From: an uncultured Clostridia bacterium
GTDB lineage: Bacteria > Bacillota > Clostridia > Christensenellales > Borkfalkiaceae
Length of the DNA stretch: 64,000 nucleotides
NCBI GenBank assembly: GCA_904419075.1
Contig: CAJFQM010000004.1
Span: 1-64,000 of the forward strand
Direction of reading: 5' to 3'
The notes beneath the pieces were generated by a model. That model was not told the DNA's origin. It made no database searches and saw nothing but the letters and a program-made list of their open reading frames with translations. Numbering within the stretch: position 1 is the first letter of the stretch; each line of letters opens with the position of its first letter. A program made the position numbers and the translations under genes. This document shows positions 17,310 to 26,873 of the stretch, piece by piece.

Positions 17310-18611
17310 ATGAAAAAGAAATTTTTGACAGGTTTAATTTCCGTTTTGTTGGCTGGAACCATGTCGTTGGGCTTCGCTGCATGCGGAGGCGGGGGAGGCG
17401 ATGACGGCGACGATTCCGCTTCGGGAGGCACCGTATCCCTCAAACTTTGGACGCCCATCACGGGAGCCGATTTGACGGTGTTTGAACGCATGATCACGAA
17501 GTTCAATCAAGAATATGAGGGACAAATTCATATAGACCACCATTCGGATGTACGCGACACGCATTACAATAATCTTAAAAATAACATTCCCAATAACGGG
17601 CCGGATCTTGCGATTATTCACAGTCAGCTCGTCAAAAACTATGCGGTGAACGACTACATCGTTCCCATCGACGAGAGTTTCTTTACCAAGGAAACGATCA
17701 ATCCCGACGATTATCAGCAGAATGTCATGTCCACCCTTATCGCGGGCGAAAATTCTTATTACGGGTTCCCCCTTGACATTCATCCGATTGTCCTGTATTA
17801 CAACAAAGAAATCGTAGGCGATAACCCGTTGCCCACCAGTTATTCCGAACTGATGACTCTTGCTCAGAAACTTACGGGCGGAGACGTATGGGGGCTTCCT
17901 ATTTCCACGCTTTGGCCGACCGAATTCACTTATACCACCGCGCTTTATCAGGCAGGAGGGGAAGAAATAGATACGGAGACCAGTCAGCCCAAGTTCAATT
18001 CGGAGGCCGGGGCGGAAGCTGCGGAAAATTTGCGCGATATCATCTATAAGTATAAAGTTTCCCCCGCAAATTTACAGACGGACGCCGATCTTCAGCTCTT
18101 CACTTCTGGAAAAGCGGCGTTTCATATTCAGGGTTGCTGGCAGCTGCTTGCGCTTGAAGATGCGCTCGGAGACGACCTCGGAGTGATGAGTCTTTCCGGA
18201 TTGCTTACGGATAAAAAGGACGGAAATTATCGTCAGGTTATGGCGCGTTCGCACGTATTTACCGTAGCGAGACAAAAGCGAAACATCAGTCAGCGCAAGA
18301 AAGAAGCGATGGTTACTTTTATCAAATGGATGGGCGAAAACTCCGCCGAATGGTCGAACGCGGGACAAATTCCCGCATTCAACGCCGCGCGCGAAACAGA
18401 CGAATTCAAAAATGCACCTTATGTCAACGATTTCGGCGATCCTTCCGTATTCCGTACCGCGGCTTCCGCTGCTTATTTCGAATCGGGATACGAAACCGTG
18501 TTCCAGTATGTGACGACCATTATGACGAGTGCAACCTCCAACATTGCCGAACAGCTTCAAAAGGCAGAAGAGGAAGCGAAAAAGGCCGTCAATACCGAAA
18601 TGAACGGTTAA
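17310..18611 (+). CDS. sugar ABC importer binding lipoprotein
   Basis: This 433-residue solute-binding protein has lipobox Cys25 (FAAC) and a Gly/Asp-rich linker, then the fold of the family-1 sugar-binding proteins (VSLKLWTPITGADLTVFERM, GPDLAIIHSQLV, YGFPLDIHPIVLYYNKE, GKAAFHIQGCWQL). It should pass arabinooligosaccharides to the two permeases downstream. It belongs to the LacI-controlled operon, between the exported and the cytoplasmic GH43 genes. The C-terminus is a charged helix (about 415-433). Confidence 0.9.
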   Translation: MKKKFLTGLISVLLAGTMSLGFAACGGGGGDDGDDSASGGTVSLKLWTPITGADLTVFERMITKFNQEYEGQIHIDHHSDVRDTHYNNLKNNIPNNGPDLAIIHSQLVKNYAVNDYIVPIDESFFTKETINPDDYQQNVMSTLIAGENSYYGFPLDIHPIVLYYNKEIVGDNPLPTSYSELMTLAQKLTGGDVWGLPISTLWPTEFTYTTALYQAGGEEIDTETSQPKFNSEAGAEAAENLRDIIYKYKVSPANLQTDADLQLFTSGKAAFHIQGCWQLLALEDALGDDLGVMSLSGLLTDKKDGNYRQVMARSHVFTVARQKRNISQRKKEAMVTFIKWMGENSAEWSNAGQIPAFNAARETDEFKNAPYVNDFGDPSVFRTAASAAYFESGYETVFQYVTTIMTSATSNIAEQLQKAEEEAKKAVNTEMNG

Positions 18612-18639
18612 TTGCGGGCAACTTTCAGAGGTGGCGCAC

Positions 18640-19554
18640 ATGAATGAAAAAAACACGGATATTTCCGGAAAAACCGTTCTTAGGAAGCTGAAACTCTTCA
18701 AACGGCAATTTTACGGCTTTCTGTTCGCGGTGCCTTTCCTTGTGATTTTTGCTGTATTCTTCATCTATCCCTTTTTCAACGGGATTATACAGAGCTTTCT
18801 CAATAAACGCGGGGAATTCGTCGGCTTTCAAAATTATAAAAACATTTTATTCAGCCAAGACTTCACCTATCGTGCGGACTTTTTCCGCGGACTGAAAAAT
18901 ACATTGATCTTTGTCGTATTTTCTGTCCCTTTGCTCATCGTCATCCCGCTCTTTATCGCTATTTTGATTGATATTCAACCCAAGGGATATAAGTTCTTCC
19001 GCGCTTTGCTGTTCATGCCGACGGTATTTTCCATTTCTTCGGTCATTCTCATGTGGAAGCGCGTGCTTGAAGTGGAGACGGGGTTCATTAACGGCGTTTT
19101 GAAATTTCTTAATTTGAGCCAGATCAATTTTTTGGGCTCTCAGCCATGGGCGTGGATTTCTTTGCTGCTCGTCACCGTATGGTGGACGATGGGTACGAAT
19201 ATCGTCATTCTCGGCGCGGGACTGAAAAATATCGATAAATCCGTATATGAGGCTGCATCGATTGACGGAGCATCGTATATCCGAACAGTGTTTTCAATTA
19301 CGCTTCCGCTGTTGGTCGGACAGCTTATCGTCGTGTTGATCATGACCCTGCTCGCTTCTTTCAACGTATACGGACAGCCGGCTCTTCTGACTACGGGTGG
19401 CCCCGAACGGAGTACTCAGGTGCTTCTCATGGTCATTCTCGACAACTTGTACGACCGTCCTTACGTCGCGGCAGCGATGTCGCTCATGCTCGGCGCCGTT
19501 ATGATTGTGATCAGTGTGGCTCAGGCGGCTATCATGCGTAGGAGGAGGGATTGA
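18640..19554 (+). CDS. sugar ABC importer permease, MalF type
   Basis: This 304-residue membrane permease has the EAA loop YEAASIDGASYIRTVFS at about 205-221 and typical MalF helices (FYGFLFAVPFLVIFAVFFIYPF). ATG 18640 lies just downstream of AGAGGTGG. A GTG at 18631 overlaps that ribosome site and was rejected. The following permease begins one base after this gene ends. Confidence 0.92.
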   Translation: MNEKNTDISGKTVLRKLKLFKRQFYGFLFAVPFLVIFAVFFIYPFFNGIIQSFLNKRGEFVGFQNYKNILFSQDFTYRADFFRGLKNTLIFVVFSVPLLIVIPLFIAILIDIQPKGYKFFRALLFMPTVFSISSVILMWKRVLEVETGFINGVLKFLNLSQINFLGSQPWAWISLLLVTVWWTMGTNIVILGAGLKNIDKSVYEAASIDGASYIRTVFSITLPLLVGQLIVVLIMTLLASFNVYGQPALLTTGGPERSTQVLLMVILDNLYDRPYVAAAMSLMLGAVMIVISVAQAAIMRRRRD

Positions 19555-19555
19555 T

Positions 19556-20422
19556 ATGGCGACGGCGAAAGCGAAGATGAAGACAAAATTCAATATGGGC
19601 GAACGTCGCCGCAAACTCATAGCATTTATCTTACTGACAATCATCAGCATTTTCTGCGTGTTGCCTCTTTTATGGGCGTTCGGTACCTCGTTCAAGAAAA
19701 ATGCGCTGACCGATGTCGCTTCGATTATCCCGAAAGAATTCACTTTCGACAATTATGTACAGCTCTTTTCCAATAAAGACGCACCCGTGTTTCGCTGGAT
19801 GCTGAACAGTGTGTTTATTTCCAGCGTACACACGATACTTTATCTGATCGTCGCCGCGCTGGCGGGCTTTGCTTTCGGCGTGGCGGAGTGGAAAGGGCGC
19901 AACGTCGTGTTCGGATTGTTGCTCGCGACGGCCATGATCCCTAACGTCATCAATCTTGTTCCTCTCTATAAGCTCATTACCAACATGGAACTGAACGGCA
20001 ATCCTTTGGCGCTCATTCTCCCCGGTTTGGGCGGAGTACTGTACATGATGCTGATTCGTCAATATTTCCTTTCCGTACCCAAAGAACTCGTTGAAGCGGC
20101 TCAATTGGAAGGAGCGGGAATGTTCAGAATTTTTTTGCAGATCGAAGTTCCGCTCTGTAAGTCCGTGTTTATGGTCGCGGCAATGATGACTTTTATCGGA
20201 AACTGGAACGATTACCTTTGGCCGTCCATTGCCATGGCCGGCGTAGAGAGCGACTATCTTACTCTTCCGCTCGGCATTGCGAAGCTGCTTGGCGATAACA
20301 ACATTCAGTACGGCATGACCATGGCGGGTGCCGTGACGTCTATGCTTCCTACCCTCATCGTATACTTGTTCCTGCAAAACAAGGTTATAGAGAGCGTCGC
20401 AAACAGCGGTTCAAAATCTTAA
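19556..20422 (+). CDS. sugar ABC importer permease, MalG type
   Basis: This 288-residue permease partners the gene before it. It has the EAA loop VEAAQLEGAGMFRIFLQ at about 180-196 and the MalG-like start LIAFILLTIISIFCVLPLLWAFGTSFK. ATG 19556 follows AGGAGGGA, which lies in the end of the upstream gene. It is the last transport gene of the arabinan operon; the ATPase must come from elsewhere. Confidence 0.92.
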   Translation: MATAKAKMKTKFNMGERRRKLIAFILLTIISIFCVLPLLWAFGTSFKKNALTDVASIIPKEFTFDNYVQLFSNKDAPVFRWMLNSVFISSVHTILYLIVAALAGFAFGVAEWKGRNVVFGLLLATAMIPNVINLVPLYKLITNMELNGNPLALILPGLGGVLYMMLIRQYFLSVPKELVEAAQLEGAGMFRIFLQIEVPLCKSVFMVAAMMTFIGNWNDYLWPSIAMAGVESDYLTLPLGIAKLLGDNNIQYGMTMAGAVTSMLPTLIVYLFLQNKVIESVANSGSKS

Positions 20423-20452
20423 TGCGTTTAATTTATCGGAGAAATTGATTTT

Positions 20453-21343
20453 ATGAATCTCAAAAACATTACCGTAACGGATGTTACCAATATCGGAGAT
20501 CCCTTTGTCCTGCGTGTAGGCAATAAGTATTATCTCTATGCAACTTGTTTCAAGAGCGGGTTCGATTATCGTACTTCTAACGATCTCGTTCATTGGTCCG
20601 CTCCCGAAAAAGCGTATACGCCGGGAGAACGGAGCTTCGGCTACACCGATTTTTGGGCTCCCGAAGTCGTCGAACATAACGGGCGGTATCTCATGCACTA
20701 CACCGCCCGCCGAAAGGGCGACGACACTTTGCTGATCGGGGTGGCTGTTGCAGATCGTCCGGAAGGACCGTTTGTCGATGTTTTCGACGGCCCGATGTTC
20801 GATTTCGGTTATGCCGCGATCGACGGACACGTATTCCGCGACGGAAAAGACAATTATCTTTTTTATTCGAGAGACTGCTCTCAGAATTTTGTCGAAGGCA
20901 GACGGGAAAGTCATATTTATGCCGTGCGTCTCGACGAATCGCTTACGCGCACGCAGGGAGATCCCGTACTCATCTCCAAGCCCGATTGTCCGTGGGAAAC
21001 CGTAACGGGAGATACGCGCTGGAACGAAGGCCCGTTCGTCGTAAAACACGACGGTCTCTATTATATGATGTATTCATCGGGATTTTTCGCTTCTCCGACC
21101 TATTCGCTCGGTTATGCCGTTTCGGAAAACGTACTCGGCCCTTATAAAAAATCTGCGGACAATCCGTTGCTTCATTCGGAAGGAAATCTCAGCGGCCCCG
21201 GACACAATAGCGTCGTGGTCGCCGAGGACGGGACGAATTATTGTGTGTTTCACGTTCATACCGATCCCGCTCATCCCGGCGAGAACAGGCGTATGTGCTT
21301 TTGTCCCATAACATTCGACAAAGGGATTATCCGTCAGCTTTGA
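20453..21343 (+). CDS. cytoplasmic GH43 glycosidase
   Basis: A 296-residue single-domain GH43 enzyme without signal peptide, so it acts on imported oligosaccharides. Catalytic residues by pattern are Asp16 (IGDPFVL), Asp124 (AAIDGHVF) and Glu192 (WNEGPFV). The GPGHNSVV motif near the end is typical. The sequence looks more like the beta-xylosidase/alpha-L-arabinofuranosidase branch than the two arabinanase-like lipoproteins around it. In this operon alpha-L-arabinofuranosidase or exo-arabinanase activity is the best guess. ATG 20453 follows CGGAGAAATTGATTTT. Confidence 0.88.
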   Translation: MNLKNITVTDVTNIGDPFVLRVGNKYYLYATCFKSGFDYRTSNDLVHWSAPEKAYTPGERSFGYTDFWAPEVVEHNGRYLMHYTARRKGDDTLLIGVAVADRPEGPFVDVFDGPMFDFGYAAIDGHVFRDGKDNYLFYSRDCSQNFVEGRRESHIYAVRLDESLTRTQGDPVLISKPDCPWETVTGDTRWNEGPFVVKHDGLYYMMYSSGFFASPTYSLGYAVSENVLGPYKKSADNPLLHSEGNLSGPGHNSVVVAEDGTNYCVFHVHTDPAHPGENRRMCFCPITFDKGIIRQL

Positions 21344-21387
21344 GCGGCACGGCGTTGCTCCGTTCGATGTATAGAAGGAGTATCATT

Positions 21388-22455
21388 ATGAAAAAACATT
21401 TTTTTGGACGTATTTTTTGTTGTCTGTGCGCCGTAGTGTTTTGTCTTGCCGGCTGTTCCGGCGGCGCGGACGACTCTGAAAATAGTTCCGAATCTTCGGA
21501 ACCGGAACCTGTCTATGTTACCAATCCTCTTACCGATTACGATACGGCGGATCCTCATATTCTGCGTTGGGAAGACTCTCTTTACATTTATTCGACCGGC
21601 GGCAAGATTTCTCGTTCCGATGACGGAATAACGTGGAAAGAAGTCGGAAACGTAGATATTTCTCCGTCATGGGGAACGCCCGGCGCAGGCTTTTGGGCAC
21701 CCGATATCGTGCGTATCGGAGATAAACTTTTACTGTATTATTCCTTGTCCACCTGGGGGGATTCGAATCCCGGCATAGGAGTCGCTTCCGCGGATCATCC
21801 GGAAGGACCTTGGACGGATCACGGGAAATTATTTACCTCTCAAGAGATCGGTGTCAACAATTCCATTGATCCTTGTGTTTTTGTCGGTCAGGACGAAAAA
21901 GTATACATGATTTGGGGCAGCTTTTACGGCTGTTTCGGGATTGAATTGACGGAGAACGGACTCGGGGTAAAAAACGGATTGGATTATGCCAGGGAAAACA
22001 AAGTGCTCGTCGCGGGCGCGGCGGGTTCGTCTTGGGACGGATCCATGTTTGAAGGTTCGTACGTCATTTTCAGAGACGGTTGGTACTATTATTTCGGTTC
22101 CAGCGGAACCTGTTGCGAGGAACTGAGAAGTACTTATCATGTCCGCATCGGACGCTCGAAAAATCCTCTTGGACCGTATGTGGATTCGCGCGGAAGAGAA
22201 CTTGCCGGCGCGGGAAACGTGGGGGACACGATTCTTGCGGGATCGGGAAATTTCGTGGGGCCGGGACATAATTCCGTGCTCGTCGACGATCTCGGATATT
22301 ATTATATCGTCTATCATGTTTGGGTGAACGACAACGGAGAGGGCAAGGGAAGATATCTAGCGATGTCCCGTTTGGACTGGACGGAAGACGGTTGGTGTGA
22401 AGTTAAAGGGAATGCACCGAGCAAACGCGTCATCGCTCCCTATATTGACAAATAG
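21388..22455 (+). CDS. GH43 endo-arabinanase-like lipoprotein, second copy
   Basis: A 355-residue surface enzyme, lipobox Cys23 (LAGC), Ser/Glu linker, then a GH43 propeller with Asp55 (TADPHIL), Asp161 (NNSIDPCVF) and Glu222 (MFEGSYVIF). The SSGTCCEELRSTYHVRIGRS block matches the arabinanase-like lipoprotein at 16089-17222, so the two are paralogues. Here the acid Glu is followed by GS where the other has AP, a small difference near the active site. ATG 21388 follows AGAAGGAG. A hairpin at 22495-22514 closes the operon. Confidence 0.87.
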   Translation: MKKHFFGRIFCCLCAVVFCLAGCSGGADDSENSSESSEPEPVYVTNPLTDYDTADPHILRWEDSLYIYSTGGKISRSDDGITWKEVGNVDISPSWGTPGAGFWAPDIVRIGDKLLLYYSLSTWGDSNPGIGVASADHPEGPWTDHGKLFTSQEIGVNNSIDPCVFVGQDEKVYMIWGSFYGCFGIELTENGLGVKNGLDYARENKVLVAGAAGSSWDGSMFEGSYVIFRDGWYYYFGSSGTCCEELRSTYHVRIGRSKNPLGPYVDSRGRELAGAGNVGDTILAGSGNFVGPGHNSVLVDDLGYYYIVYHVWVNDNGEGKGRYLAMSRLDWTEDGWCEVKGNAPSKRVIAPYIDK

Positions 22456-22494
22456 AAATAAAATTAAAAATTTTTTGATATCCGAAAAGCAGGT

Positions 22495-22514
22495 CGCCCG
22501 TTTTTTAACGGGCG
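22495..22514 (+). terminator. hairpin ending the arabinan operon
   Basis: CGCCCGTT (22495-22502) pairs perfectly with AACGGGCG (22507-22514) around TTTT. The following bases (CCCCGTTGTTTT) give only a weak T-rich tail, so termination may be partial. Confidence 0.55.
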
Positions 22515-22691
22515 CCCCGTTGTTTTGACAAATGAAAAATCTCCGCTTCGTCGCGGGAATTGAACGGAAGTTTGTCTTGCGAAATTGATAATAGTAAACT
22601 ACCGATTTATTTTTCCGCCTCGTATCTTTGTTGTCAGACAATCATACGTTGAATCGGCTAAAAATTGCAGAGCATTTCACTGCGGAACACA

Positions 22692-23117
22692 TTATTTGTC
22701 GGGGAACTCGTGCATAGGATCGTTACAGTCAACGTAAATGATATTGACCGATTTCGTCGCTTTTACGTTTTGCCCGCAAATAGGGCAAATGTATTTGTAT
22801 ACTTAAAATTTTGACCGTCTGACCTTTCATAACAACGGGTAACCGATAGACCATCTTTACCTAATCTGCTATCATTTCCGCCGTTTCGTCCGTCAATTCG
22901 GTAGTGACCGATTGTTTGCGCTTGCAAACTGACGGCACATTTCGTGAATGAACGGCGTTGTAATATTACCGACGAGATGGTTGTTTTTTGTCCCCGTTAT
23001 GTTCAATTCGTGTTCGCCTTCGTTCTTGCTAATATACAAGCCCGAAATTTGATGCTCTTTTGTCGGTTTCCATACTTTCGTTAACCATATTTCCCGAACA
23101 TAATCACTGTTGTTTAA
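22692..23117 (-). pseudogene. decayed SprT-like zinc metalloprotease gene
   Basis: Read on the minus strand, one frame from about 23117 gives a SprT-like core (EIWLTKVWKPTKEHQISGLY, then HELNITGTKNNHLVGNITTP and HEMCRQF). Another frame near the end gives a zinc-ribbon tail, YKYICPICGQNVKATKSVN, ending in DCNDPMHEF and TAA at 22692. SprT-like proteins normally have HExxH for zinc; here it reads HEMCR, and stops and frame changes separate the pieces. The gene is therefore dead. Such genes are common on plasmids and integrative elements, so this may be the scar of one. No start codon or promoter remains. Confidence 0.6.
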
Positions 23118-23278
23118 CTTATTTGTTCACCTATTTTTAATACGGTTTCCGTTTTTTGCTTAATACCGCCGTCCCTCTTAGAACAATAAAAAAACGGTAT
23201 AGAGCGGTTCCTTTACTGCCGTACACAATTATAAAACTTTACAACAGAATCAATATGAAGAATTTTATTGATAACGTA

Positions 23279-23307
23279 TTGACATAAAGGAAAAAATATG
23301 TTATATT
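23279..23307 (+). promoter_or_regulatory. promoter of the ArsR-type regulator
   Basis: Consensus TTGACA (23279-23284), a 17-base spacer and TATATT (23302-23307), about 33 bases before the GTG start of the regulator. Confidence 0.7.
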
Positions 23308-23339
23308 GAAGCAAACTAAAACTATACGGTGGAAAAAAA

Positions 23340-24269
23340 GTGGCAAAACGAGAATTTGATTTGAAAATAGACGACGAAGATAGACTGGGGGAAATCATAC
23401 AAGCCTTGGACGCTACCGTCCGTAGGCGCATTATGTGTATGTTGCGTTCTTCGTGTTATTCCATAGCCGAACTTGCGAAGCGGTTGAAGCTTCCTGTTTC
23501 GACTGTTTCTTTTCACATTAATATTTTGCGAAAAGCCGGATTAATCAATGTTACGATAAAACGCAATACCCGAGGAAATGCCAAATTGATTTCCCGACAG
23601 ATAGACCGCTTTTCTTTGGATTTTACTACGGATATACATTCCAATAAAAGTTTTCAGTTTTCCCAGGAGATTCCTTTGGGCAGCTTTACCGATGCTTGCG
23701 TCGAGGCAGGGTGCGGTATGGCGAGCGAACACGGAATCATAATTGCCGACGATATGCCGGGAGCCTTTTTCAGCCCGTTGCGTTATGAGGCGCAAATGAT
23801 TTGGTTTAGTAAAGGATATTTGGAGTATCGCGTTCCCAATTATATGTTGAAGGATAAACATGTCAATGCCGTGATATTCAGTATGGAGATTTGCAGTGAA
23901 GCCCCCAATTATCGCAATGATTGGGAAAGCGATATTACGTTTTGGATCAACGGAATAGAGGTGGCTACCTATCTGTCTCCCGGCGATTTCGGGGGACGAA
24001 GAGGGCGTCTCAATCCCGATTGGTGGTCAGACTATTCTACTCAATACGGCATTATAAAGACTTTGAGAATCACTCCGGATTGTATTTATCTGGATGAAAT
24101 GGCAGTCAGTACGCACACGATCGGAACACTTGGTTTACAAGAGGGAAACTATATTACGTTCCGAATAGGAGTAAAGGAAAACGCTCGCCATCAAGGAGGC
24201 GTCAATCTTTTCGGAGAAAAATTCGGGGACTTTGCGCAAGGCCTCGTTTATATGGTCGATTACAGTTAA
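23340..24269 (+). CDS. ArsR-type regulator with large C-terminal domain
   Basis: A 309-residue DNA-binding protein with an N-terminal winged helix of ArsR type (about 15-85; RRRIMCMLRSSCYSIAELAKRL, then LPVSTVSFHINILRKAGLI). A C-terminal region of some 200 residues (about 105-309) is rich in predicted beta strands and aromatic residues and resembles the predicted-regulator group COG4189. That domain probably senses a carbohydrate; this is an inference. The GTG start at 23340 follows GGTGG, and the promoter position supports it. It has its own terminator and precedes the third importer operon, which it probably controls. Confidence 0.8.
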   Translation: MAKREFDLKIDDEDRLGEIIQALDATVRRRIMCMLRSSCYSIAELAKRLKLPVSTVSFHINILRKAGLINVTIKRNTRGNAKLISRQIDRFSLDFTTDIHSNKSFQFSQEIPLGSFTDACVEAGCGMASEHGIIIADDMPGAFFSPLRYEAQMIWFSKGYLEYRVPNYMLKDKHVNAVIFSMEICSEAPNYRNDWESDITFWINGIEVATYLSPGDFGGRRGRLNPDWWSDYSTQYGIIKTLRITPDCIYLDEMAVSTHTIGTLGLQEGNYITFRIGVKENARHQGGVNLFGEKFGDFAQGLVYMVDYS

Positions 24270-24272
24270 AAT

Positions 24273-24303
24273 AAAGGCGTCGAAAGTTCTCGGCGCCTTT
24301 TTA
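24273..24303 (+). terminator. terminator of the ArsR-type gene
   Basis: AAAGGCG pairs with CGCCTTT, with the stem continuing inward through CGA/TCG around AAGTTC, followed by TTTTTATTT. Confidence 0.75.
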
Positions 24304-24359
24304 TTTCAACAAGTTTCATATAACTAAAATAAGAATTTTTGCAATTTTTCAAAAACCTA

Positions 24360-24388
24360 TTGACAAGCCGAAAAGGATACTATAAAAT
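24360..24388 (+). promoter_or_regulatory. promoter of the third importer operon
   Basis: TTGACA (24360-24365), 17-base spacer, TAAAAT (24383-24388). The leader of about 170 bases carries the paired palindromes at 24451-24496. Confidence 0.7.
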
Positions 24389-24450
24389 AAGGGCAAATAA
24401 AAAGGTTGAAAAAAAATGTAAAGTAAATTCGAACGGAAATTTTATAAATC

Positions 24451-24496
24451 AAAACAGGGATATCCCTGTTTTCGTAATACAGGCGTATTACGAAAA
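24451..24496. repeat. two overlapping palindromes in operon leader
   Basis: The 22 bases at 24451-24472 are a perfect palindrome (AAAACAGGGAT and its complement). Its final TTTT starts a second dyad, TTTTCGTAATAC (24469-24480) with GTATTACGAAAA (24485-24496), a 12-bp stem around AGGC. The order and the shared TTTT are the same as at 13718-13763, with unrelated core sequence. It lies 68 bases before the start codon of the binding protein. Confidence 0.6.
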
Positions 24497-24564
24497 CAAT
24501 TTTTACTCGGAAAAAACGCTGGAGACAGCGAAGAAAAAAAATTTTGTTCCAGGAGGAAAAGAAA

Positions 24565-25974
24565 ATGAAAAGATTAGCTGTTTTATTATTGGCCGGTGCG
24601 ATGATGTTTGGAATCAGTTCCTGCGGCGGAAAGTCGGACAATGATGAAAGCGGAACCGAAGGCGGAAATGTCACCATTGAATTTTTCGGCTGGGGAGACC
24701 CTGCGGAACAGGAAAATTATCAGACACTGGTGAATCTCTTTATGGAAGAAAATTCTGATATCACGGTAGTTTATAGGGCGGAGAGTGCTTCCACCTATAT
24801 GACTACGTTAACAAACCGTGCAAATAAATTGCCCGAATTATTTTATATGCCGGATTATGATTTTCTTCAATGGGTGGCGAACGGAAAGTTAAAGGATATT
24901 TCGTCCTATGTTACGGAGGAGGAGCTTTCTCAGCTTTGGCCGCAGGCGGTGGACGAGTATTATTTCAATCCCGATACAATGACGCTCGGGAAGTCTGAAG
25001 GGGCGGCTCTTTACGGCCTTCCGAAAGACCTTGGTCCCTTTACGCTCGTATATAATAAAACCTTGTTGGATCAGCAGATTCAGAAATACAATTTGAACAG
25101 CGAAGAAATTTATGCGAAGCTCAGTCCGACGGATCCTATGACTTGGTCGGAATTCCGAGCTCTGCTCAAACAGATTGACCCGGACGGCGGTGCGGATAAT
25201 ATTTACGGTATTTCTCACTATGAAATCGAGGCGGCGGTCTATTCTAACAACGCGTCATTCTTCAATGAGGATGCAAGCGAGGAACGCATTTCGGATCCCC
25301 GTTTCTATGAAGCGTTGCAGTTTATTGCGGATCTCACGCTGGTAGATAACGTAATGCCGACGGCCGCGGATCAGGTTTCGACCAACGGTTATCAGCGTTT
25401 CAAGGGACAAGGCTGTATATTCAGCTTCATGGGACCTTGGGACTGTGCGGAATTTTGGAAGACGGCAAATTTTGAGTACGACATCCTTCCCGTTCCTTAC
25501 AACGGAGACAATCCCGATGCGCAAAGCACCGCATGGGTCGGTTCGATGGCGTATTGCGTCAGTGCCGACGCCAATAATGCAAAAACACAGGCCGCGTTGA
25601 AACTTGCAAAGTATCTTTGCTATAACGAACAGGCACAGCGCAAGTTCTATGAGCTGGGTCAACAGGTGCCTAATCTTACCGAAATGGCAAACGACGAATA
25701 TATCAACGATACGCAGGGGCTTTTGGAAAATAAAAATCCGCCCTCGCGTTCGGTTTGGGTAGATACGATTAACGGCACGAGCGATACGGATAAAATCGGC
25801 GGAAAAGTCCGTTCGCGTTATTATACGTATTCTTCCGATTGGTTTGATTCCTTTACGGAATATCTCACATCGGTGAAGATGTGGGACGGAAACGTGACGG
25901 CGGAAAAAGCCTGCAAGGATTATGCTTCTACCTTCCAGGCCGCACTCGATGAAATGCGTGCCAATTTAGGGTGA
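24565..25974 (+). CDS. sugar ABC importer binding lipoprotein
   Basis: A 469-residue solute-binding lipoprotein with Cys20 (ISSC). Family-1 features are VTIEFFGWGDPAEQENYQTL, LPELFYMPDYDFLQWV, YGLPKDLGPFTLVYNK and the C-terminal FQAALDEMRANL helix. It feeds the two permeases that follow. The operon encodes multidomain GH43 enzymes and a GH2, so the ligand is probably an oligosaccharide of a branched plant or host glycan. ATG 24565 follows AGGAGG; an earlier in-frame codon at 24544 lies before that site. Confidence 0.9.
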   Translation: MKRLAVLLLAGAMMFGISSCGGKSDNDESGTEGGNVTIEFFGWGDPAEQENYQTLVNLFMEENSDITVVYRAESASTYMTTLTNRANKLPELFYMPDYDFLQWVANGKLKDISSYVTEEELSQLWPQAVDEYYFNPDTMTLGKSEGAALYGLPKDLGPFTLVYNKTLLDQQIQKYNLNSEEIYAKLSPTDPMTWSEFRALLKQIDPDGGADNIYGISHYEIEAAVYSNNASFFNEDASEERISDPRFYEALQFIADLTLVDNVMPTAADQVSTNGYQRFKGQGCIFSFMGPWDCAEFWKTANFEYDILPVPYNGDNPDAQSTAWVGSMAYCVSADANNAKTQAALKLAKYLCYNEQAQRKFYELGQQVPNLTEMANDEYINDTQGLLENKNPPSRSVWVDTINGTSDTDKIGGKVRSRYYTYSSDWFDSFTEYLTSVKMWDGNVTAEKACKDYASTFQAALDEMRANLG

Positions 25975-25977
25975 GAT

Positions 25978-26868
25978 ATGATTAGACAAAAGGTGAATAA
26001 ACTTACGCGACGGGAAAATATTATTGCCTTTTTGTTCATTCTCCCGCCAATTATCGGGTTTTGTATTTTTACTATCGGCGCCATGGCGTTTTCGTTCATA
26101 TACAGCTTTCAAAAGTATAATATCCTCACGGGCGAATCGACGTGGCTGGGCTGGCAGAATTACAAGGATCTGTTTACGCACATTTTATATTCCAAGAGTT
26201 TTTATACTTCTATCGTCAACACCCTGGTTCTTCTTCTCAGCATTCCGCTGAGCATGATTTTGGGGTTGAGTCTCGCGGGATTACTGCGGATGGGGAATAT
26301 AAAGGGCGCAAAAGTTTTCCAGGTACTCTATTATCTTCCCGCGGTATCCAGCGCCGTGGCGATGAATATTGTTTGGAGATATATCTTCAATAACGAATTC
26401 GGTATTATCAATTTAATTATCGGAAAGAAAATTCCCTGGTTGAGCGACGACACGTTGATTAAGGTGGCGATTATCATAAAAAATTCTCTCAACGGAATGG
26501 GAACGGCTATGATTTTATATCTTGCGGGTATGCTGAGCGTCCCCAAAGATTATTATGAAGCCTCCGAGCTGGACGGTGCGGGAAAGGTCAAGCAATTTTT
26601 CTCTATCACTTTGCCCTTGATTACTCCCATTACCTTTTATCTTTTGATCACGGGGCTGATCGGCGGTTTGCAATCGTATGCGGATTCGCAGATTTTCGGC
26701 GCGGGAGTACAGGGTTCTCAAACAATCGTCTACTTTATTTGGGCGAGGGGAATTAATCAGAGCCGTTACGGTCTGGCATCCGCCGCTTCCGTATTGCTGG
26801 CTGTGGTGATTATGATTGTTACTCTGATTCAATTCAAACTTTCGGATAAATGGGTTTACGAGGAATGA
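25978..26868 (+). CDS. sugar ABC importer permease, MalF type
   Basis: This 296-residue membrane permease has EAA loop YEASELDGAGKVKQFFS at about 195-211. It begins three bases after the stop of the binding protein and overlaps the start region of the next permease, so the three genes are tightly coupled. Helices include FLFILPPIIGFCIFTIGAMA near the N-terminus. Confidence 0.92.
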   Translation: MIRQKVNKLTRRENIIAFLFILPPIIGFCIFTIGAMAFSFIYSFQKYNILTGESTWLGWQNYKDLFTHILYSKSFYTSIVNTLVLLLSIPLSMILGLSLAGLLRMGNIKGAKVFQVLYYLPAVSSAVAMNIVWRYIFNNEFGIINLIIGKKIPWLSDDTLIKVAIIIKNSLNGMGTAMILYLAGMLSVPKDYYEASELDGAGKVKQFFSITLPLITPITFYLLITGLIGGLQSYADSQIFGAGVQGSQTIVYFIWARGINQSRYGLASAASVLLAVVIMIVTLIQFKLSDKWVYEE

Positions 26869-26873
26869 CGACT

